Assembly: GCA_016872875.1 (NCBI GenBank)
Contig: VGYW01000092.1
Location: 1 to 22,399 of the forward strand
DNA: 22,399 nt
Source of the DNA: Planctomycetota bacterium
Lineage (GTDB): Bacteria; Planctomycetota; PUPC01; DSUN01
Direction: 5' to 3'
The notes beneath the pieces were generated by a model, which saw nothing but the letters and a program-made list of their open reading frames with translations, did not search any database and was not told where the DNA came from. Position 1 is the first letter of the stretch; each line of letters opens with the position of its first letter. Made by a program: the position numbers and the translations under genes. This document shows positions 21,217-22,399 of this stretch, in pieces.

Positions 21217-22399
21217 TCATCTGGCCTTGTGGAGCTTCGCGTCGGCCCAGTGGCACAGGATGGCGGCGTCGGCGCCCCCGCGGGTGCGGGTGGCGAGGAC
21301 GATCTCCCTGGCCGAGCGGAGGTTGTCCACCACGAGCGTCCGCGGGCCATCCGCGGCCTTCATGAAGCCGCTCTGCGCGCGGCAGACGCCGTCCGCGTAG
21401 ACCTCGAAGCAGACCTGTTGGCCCCTGGCCGCCCCGTAGCGCTCGATGTTCTTCGCCACCTCGGCGGCCACGCCGACCTCTGCGGAGAAGGCGTCGAAGC
21501 CCGCCCCCTCGATGTTGTAGGCGGTCCTGTGGGCGGGGTTCACCCACAGGCCGTGTTCGTAGGTCTTCTCCCCAATCGCCAGCTTGCGTCTGCCGCCGTC
21601 GCGCGTGCCCAGCCTGGGGGCCTCGCCCTTCTTGGAGCCGGATTCGTGGGCCATGCCGTGCTTTCCCCAGGGCAGGTTGTCGAGGAGGACGGCCTCGCCC
21701 TGCGGCATCGCCTGCCGCGGCTGGTACTCGGCGACGCTGTAGACCCGGAAGGCCAGCCTCTCGGCTACGGCACCGCCGGCCGCGGTCATGGTGACTTCGA
21801 CCTCTGTGAAGCCGGGCGGGAGCTTGACGGGGCCGGCGGTGAACTTGACGAACGCCGCCTTCCCCGCCGCAAGCTTGCCTGAGGCAGGCTCCACCTTCAG
21901 CCACCGCTCCGCGCTGGCGAACTTGAAGCCCTGTTCGCGTTCGGCGTTGTTGATGAGCTTGAAGGTCACGCTGTCGGGCTGGCCGGCCACGACGTTCAGT
22001 GCCGGCCGCTCGGCGAGGAGCTCCACGGGCTTTCCCACCTTGGCCGTGATCTTGACCGGGTACTCTGTGCCGCTGGCAACGTCGCTCACGGTGAGGGTGC
22101 CCACGACGGTCTCGCCGGCCTTCAGGCCGGAGCCGTCGAGTGACACGCTGAGCTGCTGTTGCCCCGGAGCAGCCTTACCCTCGGGCTTCTCGGGCCTGAG
22201 CCAGGGGTCGGAGCCTGCGGCACGCCAGGCCCGCGGCTGACTCGTCCAGTTCCGCAAGGTGACGCTCGCGGTTGCCTTGCCCAGGGCAGGCACCAGGATG
22301 CCGTCGCCGGTGAAAACCGTTTGCTCCTTGCCCTGGAAGAAGTTCTTGATCTCCACGGCGCCGAGGGCCATGACATTGACATCGAGGCCAACCTGCTCG
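21217..22399 (-). CDS. NPCBM/NEW2-type carbohydrate-binding domain protein (partial, 5' end off the window)
   Basis: About 393 residues are visible. The frame stays open to the right edge, so the ATG at 22371 is internal and the true start lies outside. The N-terminal 220 visible residues form beta-rich, BACON/NEW3-like Ig modules (LSVSLDGSGLKAGETVVGTLTVSD; SVTFKLINNAEREQGF...LKVEPASGKLAAGKAAFVKF, each listed here only in part). The C-terminal region is an NPCBM/NEW2-like domain: EHGLWVNPAHRTAYNIEG, FSAEVGV, CFEVYADGVCRAQSGFM, then LVVDNLRSAREIVLATRTRG and CHWADAKL. These domains are typical of secreted glycoside hydrolases and related proteins; the catalytic part, if any, would be upstream of what is visible. 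It ends 37 bp from the convergent PQQ-like gene. Confidence 0.75.
   Translation of the reverse strand, partial: EQVGLDVNVMALGAVEIKNFFQGKEQTVFTGDGILVPALGKATASVTLRNWTSQPRAWRAAGSDPWLRPEKPEGKAAPGQQQLSVSLDGSGLKAGETVVGTLTVSDVASGTEYPVKITAKVGKPVELLAERPALNVVAGQPDSVTFKLINNAEREQGFKFASAERWLKVEPASGKLAAGKAAFVKFTAGPVKLPPGFTEVEVTMTAAGGAVAERLAFRVYSVAEYQPRQAMPQGEAVLLDNLPWGKHGMAHESGSKKGEAPRLGTRDGGRRKLAIGEKTYEHGLWVNPAHRTAYNIEGAGFDAFSAEVGVAAEVAKNIERYGAARGQQVCFEVYADGVCRAQSGFMKAADGPRTLVVDNLRSAREIVLATRTRGGADAAILCHWADAKLHKAR

Overview
This is a GC-rich (roughly 70%) stretch of bacterial chromosome from a diderm that makes lipopolysaccharide. It carries a BamA/Skp outer-membrane module and lpxD-lpxC-lpxA-lpxB. The gene content is most like Planctomycetota or a close PVC relative: a Ser/Thr kinase fused to an FGE-sulfatase-type domain, a secreted leucine-rich-repeat protein, a secreted PQQ-type propeller with a 'PQWRGP' start, and an NPCBM-type carbohydrate-binding protein. 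The phylum is inferred from family content and repeat style, not from a marker-gene tree. The first 24 bases are pure G and look like an assembly or sequencing artefact.

Layout. 1-2086: kinase-FGE fusion behind a sigma70-like promoter. 2097-4151 (minus): exported LRR protein made of two tandem beta-region+LRR modules. 4152-5444: accessory patch with a lone HsdS-like specificity protein between two copies of a GAC/GTC hairpin element; each copy is followed 45-48 nt later by a promoter. 5445-5521: tRNA with CAU anticodon. 5577-11305: translation/replication block prs-rplY-pth-rpsF-ssb-rpsR-rplI-dnaB. 11418-19870: envelope block bamA-skp/ompH-lpxD-lpxC-lpxA-Gfo/Idh oxidoreductase-lpxB. 19873-21179: secreted PQQ-like propeller with its own promoter. 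21217-22399 (minus): NPCBM-domain protein that runs off the right edge.

How the genes work together. The prs-to-dnaB block couples PRPP supply, ribosomal proteins, peptidyl-tRNA recycling, ssDNA binding and the replicative helicase, a widespread gene order. The bamA-to-lpxB block covers outer-membrane protein assembly and the early Raetz pathway, from UDP-GlcNAc acylation to the lipid A disaccharide. The oxidoreductase between lpxA and lpxB occupies the position of gnnA in Acidithiobacillus, which suggests, but does not prove, a role in amino-sugar modification of lipid A.

The most unusual signal is non-coding. Most sizeable gaps in the housekeeping part hold a simple-sequence element, and most of these are palindromes: an arm of short tandem units, a short spacer, then the reverse-complement arm. 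At least six unrelated unit types occur (GAC/GTC triplets, GGATGAAT/ATTCATCC, GAAATCA/TGATTGC heptamers, GTAAAATGAT, TTCGTAGTGCGG, CCACGGGC). In two places the element reaches into a gene: it supplies the only standard start codons of the Gfo/Idh gene and, with another element, that gene's stop codon. A GAY-codon run also encodes 13 consecutive Asp residues in a predicted surface loop of BamA.
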